Shown here: one piece after another, positions 11,866 through 23,959 of the stretch | How positions within the stretch are numbered: the stretch's first letter is position 1 | How the letters are laid out: the number at the start of each line of letters is the position of its first letter | Assembly: GCA_002205965.3 (NCBI GenBank) | Contig: NADL03000458.1 | Coordinates: forward strand, 434,001-498,000 | Direction: 5' to 3' | Source of the DNA: Kappaphycus alvarezii | Lineage: Eukaryota; Rhodophyta; Florideophyceae; Gigartinales; Solieriaceae | Length of the DNA: 64,000 nt | Notes under the pieces: generated by a model | The model's input: only the letters and a program-made list of their open reading frames with translations | What the model was told of the DNA's origin: nothing | Database searches by the model: none | Made by a program: the position numbers and the translations under genes

Positions 11866-12405
11866 TCTGACGCCAATCAAGGCACTTACTTTTATGGCCA
11901 GACCGGCTATCTCTCCGGGATCTACCTGCATACGGGGAGAGCGGCGATATACCATGTACTTGACTGGACCAGCAACAAACAATCAAGGGTCTGTTTTTCA
12001 TCCATTGGTGCTGAAATATTAGCGTCTGCAACGTCTCCCGATCGTGCCGCATATTTCGCCGACCGAGTGCAAGCCTTAAACAACAACATTGTCTCCATTC
12101 CTCTTGTCCTGACCGTTGATTCCCGCGGGATGTATTACACGATCAAAAAGCTTCACGAGGGAGCAGATTAGCGCTTACGAACAACAGTCGCCTGGTTGAG
12201 TGATTACTTTGAGTCCAGCGAGGTTGCAACAATGCAGTGGGTGAGTGGGAAGTCCAGTCCGGCAGATGCCCATACCAAAAGCAACGTGTTCATGTACCGT
12301 AAACTCAATATGATAAAGTTGATGGGTCTTGTCCGAGATGAAACTCTCGCAAAGGCTCGATGGTTGAAAGGAAAAGGCGAAAGAGATACATCTATCGAAG
12401 AGTAA
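11866..12405 (+). pseudogene. Copia A RNase H domain
   Basis: Copia RNase H degrades the RNA strand during cDNA synthesis. The frame starts with SDANQGTYFYGQTGYLSGIY, holding the first catalytic Asp. It proceeds through KQSRVCFSSIGAEILA with the catalytic Glu, VDSRGMYYTI with a further Asp, and HEGAD. A single in-frame TAG (12169-12171) interrupts it, after which RLRTTVAWLSDYFESSE and the PADAHTKSN motif follow, ending at 12405. Only that one stop breaks the domain, so it is the best-preserved part of copia A. Confidence 0.85.
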
Positions 12406-14570
12406 ACATATTTTTTTACTCCTCTTCGCTTTCTTCAAAAATTCCTCCCCTTTCCGCTTCAATCGATGAATGGCTTCAAGACGATCGCTCTTTCGTGCCC
12501 GCCGAACTTCGACGACCTTCCTCTCCTTCCTTTTGCGTTTCTTCTTCCCCTTCGCTTGAAAAACTACTCTCTTCACCTCGTCGATTGAAACCAGTTGCAT
12601 ATCGTCGCCAAGGCCTGCAAGCATTGCAACCCCGTCTTTCCGCAGGGCCAAGCGCTCAAAAATATCGAGGAATACCCTCGGTTTATGTCCAATACTATGA
12701 AGTGATCAATGGTTTCTCATAGACCATCCTTCCCAAGCAACCTAGCCAAGTACACGCCGGATGTCTTCTTCATCAGCCATTCCCCAAATTCTCCTGGCAA
12801 CAGTTGCACATCTTGGACCAAATTGTATCATCGCGTCCGTTCTCGAGCCATTGATGCGCATGTCCAAGGCATTGTGTGGCTAAAGCCCGAAGGGCAACAT
12901 CTCATTGGCCATCGTTTCCCCGACGACTGCAAACAAGGCATTAGACAGAGACGCTCGAACGCATTCGCTATGGGAGAGTGGCAGAAAACAGGCACGTTTG
13001 GCAAGCGAAATGGTGCAGTTACCTCACCCGGCAGTCAGAAGTCTGGCCCACCGAGCTTCACGTACTTTCCTGGGTGGGAGGTGCAGTAATTGTCGAGCCA
13101 ATCTAAGAATGCTGCCCGATTCCCCTTATAAAGCAGCAAAGCAATGCTCGCCGCCTCCTTATCGGGATTCTCCGCGCTCTCCACATCTAATTGAATTGGG
13201 CTACCAACTTCATCGTCCACATGCACCTCAGTGACTTGCAAGCTCTAGAAGTCCAATAGCCAAAACTTACTAGATCCTCCTCGACTGTGATGCGATGCGT
13301 ACTACCGTCCATTGAGGAGAAAATCGATGTTCGTCCCGGTGGAAATCATTCCATTCATTTGCCATTTTCTCTTGCCATAAGCATCCCCTTCTCCAACATT
13401 CAACAGCCCGACTCTCTCAAGTGTCTCCACGCCGACAGCAACTCATTCTCGTTCCTTTATCCACTTAAGCATCTCCTTGGCCCGCAATGTTTTCCTACCA
13501 ACACATAAATCCCGAAGAAATTATCTCTCGTCAACAATGTCCCACCTTTCGCCAACCTTCACCCACACACCACCGCCGTCGAACTTGATGTCCCTTACGA
13601 ACCCAAGCCCCACCATCGCAAGTTGTTCGTTCATACCGCAATATAATATGTTTCAAACCCCCGCCGTACCCTGGGGTCAGCGCTCTCTAGGCTCCAGTGG
13701 GGTTCTACTCCTCAATCACGCCGCACGCGATCGGTTACAAGTTCAGGGGTCGGTGGGGTGCTTGAGTGGATTGTCCGGCCGGAAGGGTGTGTGTGCTGGG
13801 GTAAAGGGGAATGTGAGCGCGGATTCATATGAAGGAATTGAAAGGATGTGGGATGATGTGTGTTCATCGCAGTTCGCTAGGGGTGGTCGGTTTGGCTATA
13901 TTTCTTTTCAAAAAAGGGTGGGAATGGAAATGCCTCAAACAAGTTAATAATAGGCGGTCATAATTCCCGTTGCATTCCGTGAACTATTCATAAATATCTC
14001 CGAAACTGTAGTTGGTTCCAGTTCAACTTGCTTTCCCCTGGATGTGGGAGCGGATTGCTTTTCACCCCGGCTGGGTTGCATTTATGTCCCAGGCAGGGCT
14101 TGGACCTATCGGATAATACCCAAATTAAACTAAGCACATAGCAGCTCTGGTTGAGGATTGGTTGCGCTCCATCTGAACTCTTTCATCGACCGGACAATTC
14201 TGTACCTGAATATAAGCACTCAGTAGTTTTCACTTTTCAGGATGACTCTACGTCCATGAATGTAATGGTACAAGTATAGAATTCGATTTTATCTGGCTGG
14301 TTTCAGTTTGGGTATTTATTTGAGGATGACTGGCTTAATTTGGGTATTAATTCCTCCTGAATTGGTATAGACTGTGATTACAAGGTTATTGATCTGGAAT
14401 TAAAAGTTCATGAGACTTTCTTTATCTACGGCCATCCGATCCACGGTATTAATTTCACAGGATCTGTTCATTTCAGTTCAAATGAGACTATTACAGTCTA
14501 TCACTAATTTATAAAGCCAAATACCTGTACAACCAACAGTCCTGATTGCCCTGATTCAGGAAATTAAAAA
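12406..14570. other. Unassigned region after copia A
   Basis: Open stretches exist on both strands (12360-12722 +, 12709-13089 +, 12651-12175 -, 13241-13035 -, 13477-13947 +), but they overlap and none shows a domain that I recognise. The minus frame at 13241-13035 ends in a plausible WLDNYCTSHPGKYVKLGG segment. The minus frame 12651-12175 is Lys/Arg-rich but overlaps the copia RNase H. No copy of the copia LTR is visible here. From 13950 to 14570 the sequence is AT-rich without genes. Confidence 0.4.
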
Positions 14571-14729
14571 GTTAACATAGTGAGCACAAAAACGTGGGAA
14601 ATACTTACTGAAGCTGTTGATGCCAGTACCCAAGGTGTACTTGCACTCTCAAATCATTTCGATCCGGAGCATACACTGTACCAGCTTCCTTTCTCTCCAG
14701 TCAAAATCACAAGATGTGTTGAGTTCATC

Positions 14730-15010
14730 ACTCACGGAACCTCCCCTTCTCTTCTCTCACTCCCCCTTATATCACCACTCCTCTTCCCCCTCCGTTTACT
14801 TCAATTCATTCCCTCCACCGATACTTCAACTTTCATTCCCTCATCCCTCCCATCACTTTACACCTCCCTTCGAACACTCCTAATTTTTTCCACTCTGCTT
14901 TCTTCCGCATCCTCCCTCACCCTACACGTGTAATTTATCCCCATTTTCCCTCCTCCAGCACCTCGTCCCTTCCTCCTCCCGTTCATCTGTTGTCCATTCG
15001 ATACCGCACA
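14730..15010. repeat. Pyrimidine-rich low-complexity tract (plus strand)
   Basis: The plus strand is dominated by C and T, with repeated ctccc, cttcc and tcatccctcc words and very few G. Open frames across it are products of the skew and are not called. Similar strand-skewed tracts lie at 17.33-18.35 kb (purine-rich) and 55.06-56.2 kb (pyrimidine-rich). Confidence 0.7.
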
Positions 15011-15139
15011 TTCCCTCTGCTATCCCTCGCCATGCCGCCCTCTGTATTATCACTATAAGAGGCAATGATTCAGTTGACTTAAAAAACCATGTGCTTATGA
15101 GCTTATCTGGTTTGAACGGTACAATCAAACTAACAAATT

Positions 15140-17121
15140 ACGTTCATCGAATTACAAGCCATTTTACGTGCTTTTTATGGCAAATGCCGTTGTCAATGCC
15201 TGGTTTCTTGTGTGAAAGTTCGTCATGACCAACGGATGTAGGGTACGCACCGCTGTATTGAGTTTTAATACTACTTCTGGCGGAACAGGAGGGTTGGATC
15301 GTAATTTTGCAGCACCACAAACAAAATACACCATCGATTGAACGCAGTCTACCGCCCGGTGTAAAGTCATCGATTAAAAAGGCAGAAGCCTTAGCCGTGG
15401 CTTTAGACCACCGCCCACTATCAATTGCGGAAAACATACCAGGAATGCAAGCCTTCGCAAATTCTCTGTTCAAGGCTGGACAAAGTGTACCATCAAACGA
15501 TTTCATACTCACCTCTAGCTTTTTGCCATCAGCAAAATCCGTTGGAAATGGAATAAAGTCTCTGGAATCTGAACTGAGGTCAAATTTCAAGAATAACTTC
15601 CTTCAGTCGATCATGAAAAGCGGCGGTGGGGTTTCTGTTGACCTTGTAATTCTCAAGGTTCAAGATCGCCATTTTTTGGATGTCACCGTTCATTACCTTG
15701 ATATTGGCCAAACTCGCAGTTTTACAGAGAAATAACCAATGAAAATGGCATGCCAAACTATTTTTTTGAAGGAGAAACCTGAGAACGGTACGGCCGAAAA
15801 CATCCGCAATATGTTGGATCAAGGTCTGAGAGACACATAATCATGCAAAATTGATGAACTCACTGCTAAATTTACTATGGCCACGGATTTTGCATCTGTG
15901 ATGGCTAGGGTTGCTGGTTCCTCGGTGAGGGCAAGAGTTGCAGATCGTAATCCTAAATGGATAGGATGCACGTCCCATCAACTTAATAAAGCGATGAAAG
16001 GTTGTATTAAAAGATTGCAGAATGCCGAGAGTCCGGAGTTGCGCAGAGTTTATGAAGATATCCAAAGGGTCAAAACCATTGCGCGCATATTCAAACAAGG
16101 AGGGTGGAATGGTTCAATGCGTATTGGCTATTATCTCATACAGGAAATTGAGGCGACATTTGCGACCACATTTTACCGTAGTGGAGAGGTTCCTCAAAGC
16201 TTTTGAGATGTTCGAGGGGGTAATCGAGCAAAAGGACTCGGGGCCTGCCAACAATGCCTTCTACGGCCTGCTTTCGCAACGGAATGGAGAAGGTGAAGTA
16301 ACTGGATATCCTGCGCTTGAAGCTGTAATCGATGCAATGGAGGTTGTTGCGGATGCCCAATCTAGATTGGAGGCATCAAATTACCCCACGATGCACATGG
16401 CCCTGCCTTGGCTACAAAGATGTTTCGATGAATATAGACGGGTTTCGGATGGTGGTTATTTTTGTCGCCCTGGTGAACGCGGATGCGTTTCGCCAACCCT
16501 TTTTTCAAAGCCATTATATATGAGGATGCGAGAATGGCTGGAATCCAAAGTGAGGGCTCATGATTTGTGGCTCCTTGGATGCTATCTCCACCCCTTTCTC
16601 CGTGAACTTCCAGTTTATTTCTGACCTTGAGAAAAGGTCAAGTTACAAGGACAGGGCTGATGGAATATGCGGGAATCTGATCGAACAAAACAGTCCGACG
16701 ACTGATGCAAGCAACTCAAACCTGGTAGATGGTGGTGGTAGCGATGGAATATCTGAAAATGTTAATGCGCGTATGGTCGGCTTGAAGAGGTTTTTTGATC
16801 TCGCTTCCTATTCAGACGCACATTTTGCATCCGCTGGTCAAGCTGACGAAGTGACGAAGTACAACTCGCTTGATGTTGCCTCCTTGGAGCTTAATCGCAG
16901 TGAGTTTTTCAAAGATCCCTTCGCAGAAATTGGGTTTTGGGACCGACACAAGGGTGCCTATGCGAAAATTTTTCTGTGGTATGCAGAGTCTTTGGTACGC
17001 CTGTAACATCTACTCTAGCGAGGGCGTGTTCAGTGCAGTTTCTAGAGCTGTAACAAGGGAGCGGGTAAGCCTCTCACCTTCTACGTTAGAGGACATTATT
17101 TTCATTCGCTCCTTCACGTAG
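15140..17121 (+). pseudogene. hAT-family transposase pseudogene
   Basis: hAT transposases move DNA by cut and paste. Here the parts appear in family order. A worn BED-finger-like piece (TTSGGTGGL, about 15265-15290) comes first. The main frame 15307-16204 has QDRHFLDVTVHYLDI, typical of the catalytic region, then WIGCTSHQLNKAMKG like the hAT C..H.LNL segment. The next frame (about 16165-16622) gives TVVERFLKAFE and GCYLHPFLREL. The next (about 16600-17006) gives SDLEKRSSYKDRA and DPFAEIGFWDRHKG. The last (to 17121) gives the C-terminal dimerisation signature SSEGVFSAVSRAVTRERVSL. In-frame TAA codons at 15733 and 15838 and three frame changes, all in the +1 sense, show real decay. I did not find terminal inverted repeats. 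Confidence 0.8.
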
Positions 17122-17329
17122 AGCAATATGCAATAACAACAATAAATGCGTCGAGTGTGTTTTTTCCACATTTCTGTATTGAAATTATGATGTAGCACAC
17201 CCCTATCGCAGGACCGTAACTGATTAAAGAGCTAGCATTTGTACTGTTCCCCACCAAGTACATATTTGTTCAGCACATTTGACCAAAACTGCGTCTTTGT
17301 GTCCAAACGAAGCAAACATGTTGCATGTT

Positions 17330-18350
17330 CTTTAAACGGTGAGGGAGAGAAGGGGAATGAGGATGAGGGTGTAAGGGAGGAGGGAACGGAAGAAGGAGAT
17401 GGAGGGGCCGTCACAGTGGCCGCGGTGGATGCGTGCGGTGAGGATGTGAAGATCGGTGAGGAGGAGAGTGAGGGCACAGATAGCGCCGGTTAGGACCTCG
17501 AGTTGGGGGGAGTGGGGGAATGACATGGAGGGAGGTAGGTGATGGTGTGTATGATGGCGTGTGAAAGCATTGCTGGAAGGGAGGGTGTTTGGGGAGGGGA
17601 AAGGGAGAGATTTTACATGGTGGGCAGTGGAGGAGAGGGGGGTGGGTGAGTTGTGACGGATGTTCACCAGAATAAATAGTGCGCGCGGCCGGGCAGAGGT
17701 GTAAGGATGGAGGATGGTGACTTTGCGGTGTAGTCGGAGCTTCTGTTAATGTTAACAGTTAACATTGACATGCCACATATGTTTTGTTAAATTCTGCATC
17801 AAGAATGGGTCCATCCACGCGGGGGGAAATAAGGGAGGGATGTGGGTGAGGATAAGGGGCGGGAATCGGAGTGGGATAGGGGTGGATGTGATAAAGGGAT
17901 GGGGGATTGAGGGTGACGATTTGGGGGGAAGGATTATTGGGCGGGGATAAGAGTGGAATAGAGAGGAGGATTCGGGGAAGGGATCGGGGCAAGAGTGGAC
18001 GTAGGGACGGAGGGGCACTTGATTTGCGGGTTTCGCATAGTTCTTACGTCGGGTGAGGGGAAAATTTGGGATGGGATGAGGGAGTGATGGGTGGGAAGTA
18101 TGGGGGGATGGGATATGGCAGGTGGAGGGAGGGGAAGAGAAGGGATATGTGGGAGGAATGATTGCTGGGAATATGTTTCCGGTTTCCTGACTTTTCGGTG
18201 GCTGGGAGGGGGGAGGATAGGGAGGCGTGGTAGAGAATATGGGGATTGGATATGGGCTGGGAATAAGGTGAGGGTTAGACACTATGTTTCAGGTTTCGTG
18301 GATGTTTGCTGATCGGGAGGGAGGTACGAATGGGGAGGATGAGGGAATGA
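17330..18350. repeat. Purine-rich low-complexity tract (plus strand)
   Basis: About 1 kb in which the plus strand is strongly G/A-biased, with words such as ggaggatgaggg and gggatggggg repeated irregularly. On the minus strand it gives long Pro/Ser-rich frames, which I treat as artefacts of the skew. A perfect 19-bp palindrome, aatgttaacagttaacatt, lies inside at 17748-17766. Confidence 0.7.
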
Positions 18351-19780
18351 TGTAGGGCAAAGTGTTGGGGGGAAGAGGGAGCATGTTTGACTATATCTGA
18401 CATATCCTTGATAAACCTGTGCTTCCTTCTTGAAGTGCTTTCACACAAAACACTTTTTTAAAAACGTGCACTGTACAGGATGGTCATTTTGGGCCCCCCA
18501 CAATGCTCTTCCAAACACTCCTACCATAATCCGGGATGAGGGCAGGAGTGTTTGGAACCGGGGATAGAGGAAGGGAGACGGAGTGCGTGAGAAGGAAGGT
18601 GGGATCATTATCTATCCATATCGAGAGCAGTGGCATCCGTGATGGTGAAAAAGGAGGTGCGGTGGTTAACAAAATCTGTTCGTAATAAAGCTGGTTAAAG
18701 AGTAGCATTTTTGCATTTATAGGGGTCCCTACCAACTAAACATGACGGCTGCGGTAGAAACGTTGCTTCGGGAGGTGTAATGCAGAAATGTTGAGGCTAC
18801 CGCCGGATTTTTGATTAAAAACATTATAGTGTCAGTGCCTGCGCAGTAGAAATCCGCGAAGCTCTATGGGAGAAGGCTGAAAAACGAGAACCTTGTACAC
18901 CGTAATTTCTATAGTTATTGAGCTTAGTGAATTCCAACGAAGCGGCCCTGATATTTTCTACACTAGTAGTGTAGTGCTAGTATCATAGAATCAAATCACC
19001 CAAATGCAGGGAACAGGTTGGACCTGTTCCTTCACTGGAATGATTTATTACAAATTCTATGTTTTTTGATAAGGGGTGGCGGATCTAACTACTTGTCGGA
19101 CATATTATAATGCTGAATTTTAGCTCGCAGTTGAAGCTGAAGTGTGAAATTCAAAGTATCTACCTTCCTTCACAATTGAACAAGACTTTAGTATTGCTAT
19201 CACAGCATGTGAATATAATTGACATGTTTACTATGTGTATACTATAAATAGCTTCTGGATGCTAAGGTTCTTGTCGCGCAACGTAAGTGACGCGCTCGGT
19301 TTGAACGCTCCCATCAACTACCTGTAGTTTCGTCAATTTATGCCACATCGCGTGTGTTAATTTTTTTTATTGTTTTGGACTATTTTGGTATTATTTCTCA
19401 TGGTCGTATGCAGCGAATCTGAGTCATTGTTACTTCATATTTTGGTGCTTTTCCGTTGGGATACTTCGGATTTCGGTGCATTTTATTTTGTGTATTTTGA
19501 AATCTATAGCATTTTTTATGTGAAGTTCGAACCCCGCTTCAGTTTCGGCTAAGGAGTTGTGTGTGGCTACACGAGTTCGCTCAATTTACACCTACTGTAA
19601 TTTATATTATGGGGAATGACCTATATCCATTGTTAAGACATTTAACGGGGTTTGGGATTCCCTTTGGGATAGTTTCAACAATTTATTGAAATTGGATCAC
19701 CTGGTACGGACCTCGTACTTGTCATGAGCTGTGTGGTTAACAAGTCAAAATCGAATTTGACTATACGGTCCGTACGTTTT
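18351..19780. other. AT-rich stretch without recognised genes
   Basis: Only short, mutually overlapping frames are present. I see no domain, no repeat pair and no RNA gene in it. A 60-codon hydrophobic frame at 19370-19552 has the look of a chance open frame in T-rich DNA. Confidence 0.5.
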
Positions 19781-19781
19781 A

Positions 19782-20036
19782 GGTCCGGTATTCGTCGACG
19801 GGACTGTTTGGATCCTCCAGGGCATGTCCGATAAGTCTAGGTGTACAGTACCCATTTCAAAGAGATTTAATTGGAATGGGATGAAAAAAGTGCTCTCTGG
19901 TCCGCGACTCGTGGACGGGACCGTTTCGGTCCTCCTAGGCATTTCCGATACGTCTAGGTGTATGGTACCCATTTTTAAGAGATTTACTTGGATTGGGATG
20001 AAAAAAGTGCCGTCCGGTCCGAGCGTTAGTCCCAGG
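19782..20036. repeat. 117-bp tandem repeat, two copies plus a partial third
   Basis: Unit 1 is 19782-19898, unit 2 is 19899-20015, and a third unit breaks off after about 20 bases at 20016. The units begin ggtccg and share words such as gataagtctagg/gatacgtctagg and gggatgaaaaaagtgc. I count roughly 20 differences in 117, so identity is near 83 percent. Because 117 is a multiple of three, frames run through both units on each strand with a 39-residue period. No function can be assigned. Confidence 0.9.
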
Positions 20037-20089
20037 TCGGCATGAAGGGGTGTAAAATTGTTGGAATTTCGGGCCAGCGGGGGGAGTGT

Positions 20090-20405
20090 GGGTCATTGGC
20101 AGTCCCTTTCCAGTCAGTTACGTGGCAGTATTCCCAAAATTGGGTTGATATTTACCCCACACCTGGGAGGTGCGGGAGGATATTGTTATTCCCACCAGGG
20201 GTGTATTACAGGAGAATACTGTAATTCCCCACTAGTGGTGTTTTATAATGTAACCAACCGGAGGCCAAGTCCCAGAACTCCGGGGGATACGCGCTTGCTA
20301 CCCGAACACACTTGCCTCGCCCTCTTGTTTCCACCTCTTGGCCCCTCGCTACCCGCCAAAGGCTATCCATCGTCTCTTCCGTGCCCTTCCATTCCCAGCC
20401 TCTCA
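20090..20405 (+). repeat. Copia-type LTR remnant related to copia A
   Basis: This roughly 315-bp block matches the split LTR at 6345-7345, from the ccagtcagttacgtggcag start through attcccaaaattgggttg to the cctctcaca end. It has a tandem duplication of a block of about 36 bp (ggaggatattgttattccc, then ggagaatactgtaattccc) that is single in the other copy. Just after its end, gtaccactggtatctggc resembles a copia primer-binding site. No coding part follows, so it is a solo or truncated LTR. Confidence 0.65.
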
Positions 20406-20409
20406 CAGG

Positions 20410-21540
20410 TACGGTACCACTGGTATCTGGCAGTGACGTTTTCGTGCAGTACTGCGCCTGTATAATACAGAACCTGCACAGTTCAGTATTCCATAGCACA
20501 GTTGTACTGTACTATAATATACTGTACAACGCCTTCCGTTGAAACAGAGCAGCAGTTAACATTCTGATAAATTTTACCCGTGCACATCTCAGGGCCGGGT
20601 TATGAATCTTTAAAACTTGAAACATTGAAAAAATGAAAAGCAAGGAGCCAATCAGCACAGCCCACCTGTCCACGTGCGTTTCTGCTTTTCAGAACTTGAA
20701 CGGGAATTTAGAAATTTGCCGGTCATATCTTTGAAATGAGAAACGAGGCAAGTCGGTGAACAGAAACAAGTATTTCACGAAGAAATCGGTCTTTACAACT
20801 CTCAACACAAATTTAGCCCAATATTAAGCTAGTTTTCCTGTCCTTACCCCATCACCTCCAGTTTTCGTCTCCAACAAGCGAAAAACTTCCCTCTCCTTCC
20901 GATTTCCATTTACAGCAATCCTTTGTAACCTAAAACTCTTCGTGCCTCTGCAATTCCTTCTCCAACCATTGAAGCCAGACCAAACTCTGAATCTTGCCTC
21001 TCGTCAAATATACCTCTCCAATAATCCCTGCCGCAACCAGTTCCCGTCACTATGAATTCGTCAACCGCAATCTTTTCCACAACGGAATATCCTCACTATC
21101 AACTCTTTTCAAACATCCACCCCTTATTTCGCCATATATCAACGCCCAATTCCTTCATCAACCGCTCTCACCTTTAAGTTACACTATCGCCAACTATTTT
21201 CCATCAACAGCTCCTATCTATGAATCAAATCACCGCCGATTTCCATCAAACGCTCCACGTCCGGCTCCCACCAACTCCAATTTCCTTCCACCAACCGCTC
21301 TCACGTCAAAGTCAAATCACCGCCATCTCGTTAAGTCGATAATATCAGACAGTCCGAACGACTTATATCACCAACGGCAGAGTTTCCAGGCACCGCTCTT
21401 ACATCGACTGCATTTACTTTATATGGAAATCTCATAACAAGAAGACCATGGGGCTGACGATGGTGTAAAGACTAACTCTGTGGTAAGAATTTCTCATTCC
21501 TTCCCGTTCGGAGGCTCGTAGCTGCAGTAAATAGAGCCAG
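20410..21540. other. No recognised gene
   Basis: A frame at 20994-21437 (+) contains repeated words (caaccgctctcac twice, atcaaatcaccgcc twice) and is Ser/Pro/Asn-rich. I regard it as low-complexity rather than a gene. A short group of GTACTGTAC-type dyads sits near 20505-20527. Confidence 0.4.
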
Positions 21541-21559
21541 TACAGCTGTTGTACAATCA

Positions 21560-22890
21560 CAACCACAAAATGGTGCCGAGATATTACATGGTGATGCGGA
21601 GACAGAGCTACGGAGGGTGGTTCATGCGGACCTGGAATCGGCAAAAGCCTTGGCCGAGGAATCAATGCTGCGCAACACAGTATGAAAAGACATAATGAGT
21701 GCTTTGAAAGTAACTGGGGCGATAAACGCAAAGGTCCCAACAAAAAAAAGGCATAATTGCGGCCAAATTCACACAAAGAAGGTTTTGTATAAACAAAGAC
21801 CTGTTTTTTGTGGACTATAAGAAGTGAGGAGAGGATGGGACGCACCACCAGTTCTATAGTTCACTAAGCACACTTGTGTGAGGGGGGTTCAGCTGAGGAA
21901 TGGGGATGATAATTTAATGTAGCTAACGGGAGATTGTCCCATTTTTGACAACGAAATTGTCAAAATCGGGCAGCCTTTGTTTATCGATGGAGATGACTCT
22001 GTTTGCGTTCGACAATCGGAATTTGAAGCTTCTGAGTACTGCAGATTGCCACAAGTCCTTGCAGATGTTCGCAAGACAGTGGCCAGGTCGCAACTAATGG
22101 AGCCATTGTCAAGGGAAGAGATGGACAGAACATTTATTCATACTTGCACAGATCCAATTGATGCGCTCTAGAAAACGATAAATTTAATCCCGAAAGGATA
22201 GATAGAATAATCGGGGTATGGCGGAGAGGGATTTGGAGGGTCTTGATCCGACCCTTTGCCTGCATCAACGAGATGGAGGGGTTGTTAAAAGGAATTTTCG
22301 GGAATCCAGGACCCTGTGAGGCACATGTATGTGCAATTTTGAGGCGATTGAGAATGGAGACAGCTTGTATTTTGTGCACTTTAGTAGGAGCGAATCTTAC
22401 ATTTTGTACGGGCATTTTTCCCTGAAGTGCTTTTCACTCCTGTCTCCACTAGGGAAGAGGGCTGTGCAAAGTGATGCACAGAGGGAGGAGGGAGCATAGC
22501 TAGCAGTACGCCACTCTCAAGAGTCAAGCCCATCTAATAAGAGGCACAAAGCGGGGCGTCAAGATATTAGTATAGTGGGGATGGATGCATGATCATCTGC
22601 TCATAAACAGATCAACTGGGAAACAGTTAAACAAACTGTAGAAGTGGAAAGAGAAAAACGATATTTGAAGTAGCCGGAGCCTGGGGAAAATCTTTGCAGT
22701 CTTTATTAGCTGCAGTCAAACAAACGAAGTAAATGCTTATCGTGGCAGAAAATGAGGAGTAAATGAAGACTTATAAAGAAATTGTAGCTAATATGTGGGA
22801 AAAAAGGAAAGAAAACTTAATACAGAATACTATTATAGCACGAAAATGTCTTCGGAGAATAAAACAAGTTGATGAAAGCGGAGCTTAGTT
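21560..22890 (+). pseudogene. Unassigned decayed coding region
   Basis: A chain of coding-like pieces runs along the plus strand. A Glu/Ala-rich part (LHGDAETELRRVVHADLES) is at about 21580-21650. The frame 21977-22171 includes FIDGDDSVCVRQSEFEASEY. After a -1 frame change near 22170 comes a Cys-containing hydrophobic part ending at 22425. Beyond it are KRHKAGRQDISIVGMDA (about 22540-22590) and a basic segment with MKTYKEIVANMWEKRKEN (about 22763-22815). Several stops interrupt the chain. I do not recognise the family. It ends where the minus-strand PIF/Harbinger transposase ends, so it could be the second ORF that such elements carry, but no Myb/SANT domain is clear. Confidence 0.4.
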
Positions 22891-22939
22891 CTATCAAGCA
22901 TGATGGACTTTTCTCCGGAACGGCTACAGTTCCTCTCAA

Positions 22940-23955
22940 AATCTCGTTTATGTGTAGATCTTTCTGTTATTCTCGGCCATGTGGGACAACCAATAATCTC
23001 AATTATCAGAGTAATCGATGATAAAGTTGTACAAATTGCATGCCAACATAATAGTGAGACTATATTTACCTAGAATTTAGTGAAATGAAAACCAGAATGT
23101 ACCAAATGTAGATACTAGAATTCCAAAAGAATGCTCCACTGCAATTCGATATGAAGATGAGTAATATTTGAAGAAGTATTGTACTACTGTAAGGTTACTT
23201 CCGCTATATGGTGGCATTATATGCTAGCTATTTCTGTAGGCGTAATTTGCTGCAACAGCCCAGTTAGGCAAAGCGTTTGATATTAAAATCTCACGTAGTT
23301 TAGTCGAACGAAAGGCAGTCGAGTCGTGAGTTTATCCAGTATGAATCGCAGAGACAAACAAAATCTGCTGTTTGCTGCAACAGCAGCCTAAAAGCACACC
23401 AAAAAACCCTTTTCCGTTGTAGTACTTCATCGGATATGGATTATTTGAATTTTTGGCTGTTGAACAGCAGTATCAATACCACTCAATGATGCTATGATTC
23501 CGTATAGTGGGCTTCTAAGGTTCCTGCAAAATCCGGTTGCTCCAATCTCACAAGAATCTTCAGTTCGCGGGAATACGATGGAGTAGAGTCTATCGATTAA
23601 AGCTTGAAACTCGATGCAGTAGGGCCAATCGAAATCCAAATGACTTGCTCCTGCAAGTATGCGGAGTTTGACGCACACCATTACCTCAATTGTAACAGTT
23701 GATGCTTAGGCCGAAGTTCTTATCTATTGGCACGATAAAAGGGGATATACCAAATAAAATAGATATCTGGACTGCTGTATTGATAGTATGTACATTTTTT
23801 GAGTGATTTTCCCCAATACAATGAAAACGTGTCCCAAAGTCGAATTTCTCGCGGTTTCGTACTGTATCGTTCTTTCGACCATCCTGCGTTTTAATAGCTG
23901 CACAGGAGTGCGCAGACACCACTGTTACCACCCCTAGTTCTAGAATACATTTCAC
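22940..23955 (-). pseudogene. PIF/Harbinger-like transposase pseudogene, copy 1
   Basis: PIF/Harbinger transposases (DDE_Tnp_4 fold) cut and paste DNA. Read from 23955 downwards, the minus strand gives LRILAGASHLDFDWPYCIEF and LYGIIASLSGIDTAVQQP. It continues with ILFVSAIHTG.THDSTAF, holding a catalytic-region HD, then ALPNWAVAANYAYRNS, YRIAVEHSFGILVSTFG and a CNLYNFIIDY end near 22985. It contains several stops. The same blocks in the same order occur at 39278-40630 on the plus strand, which identifies both as members of one family. Terminal inverted repeats were not found. Confidence 0.75.
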
Positions 23956-23959
23956 TTAT

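Larger units (their letters stand above)
6345..12405 (+). mobile_element. Decayed Ty1/copia retrotransposon A
   Basis: The order 5' LTR, gag, zinc knuckle, integrase, reverse transcriptase, RNase H is that of Ty1/copia elements. All parts are on the plus strand and all carry stops or frame changes. No 3' LTR was found downstream of the RNase H end at about 12405; the closest related LTR is 8 kb away at 20.1 kb. The element is therefore truncated or rearranged at its right side and should be inactive. Confidence 0.8.

Noticed and set aside
12175-12651. Lys/Arg-rich minus-strand frame
   Set aside because: Its lower part is antisense to the copia RNase H domain, which has clear motifs; the basic character comes from complementing a pyrimidine-rich stretch.
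17752-18282. Long minus-strand Pro/Ser-rich open frame
   Set aside because: It lies wholly in the purine-skewed tract, with no domain and no start context; the openness follows from lack of stops in skewed sequence.
20994-21437. 147-codon plus-strand frame
   Set aside because: It contains internal short repeats and biased composition without any domain.
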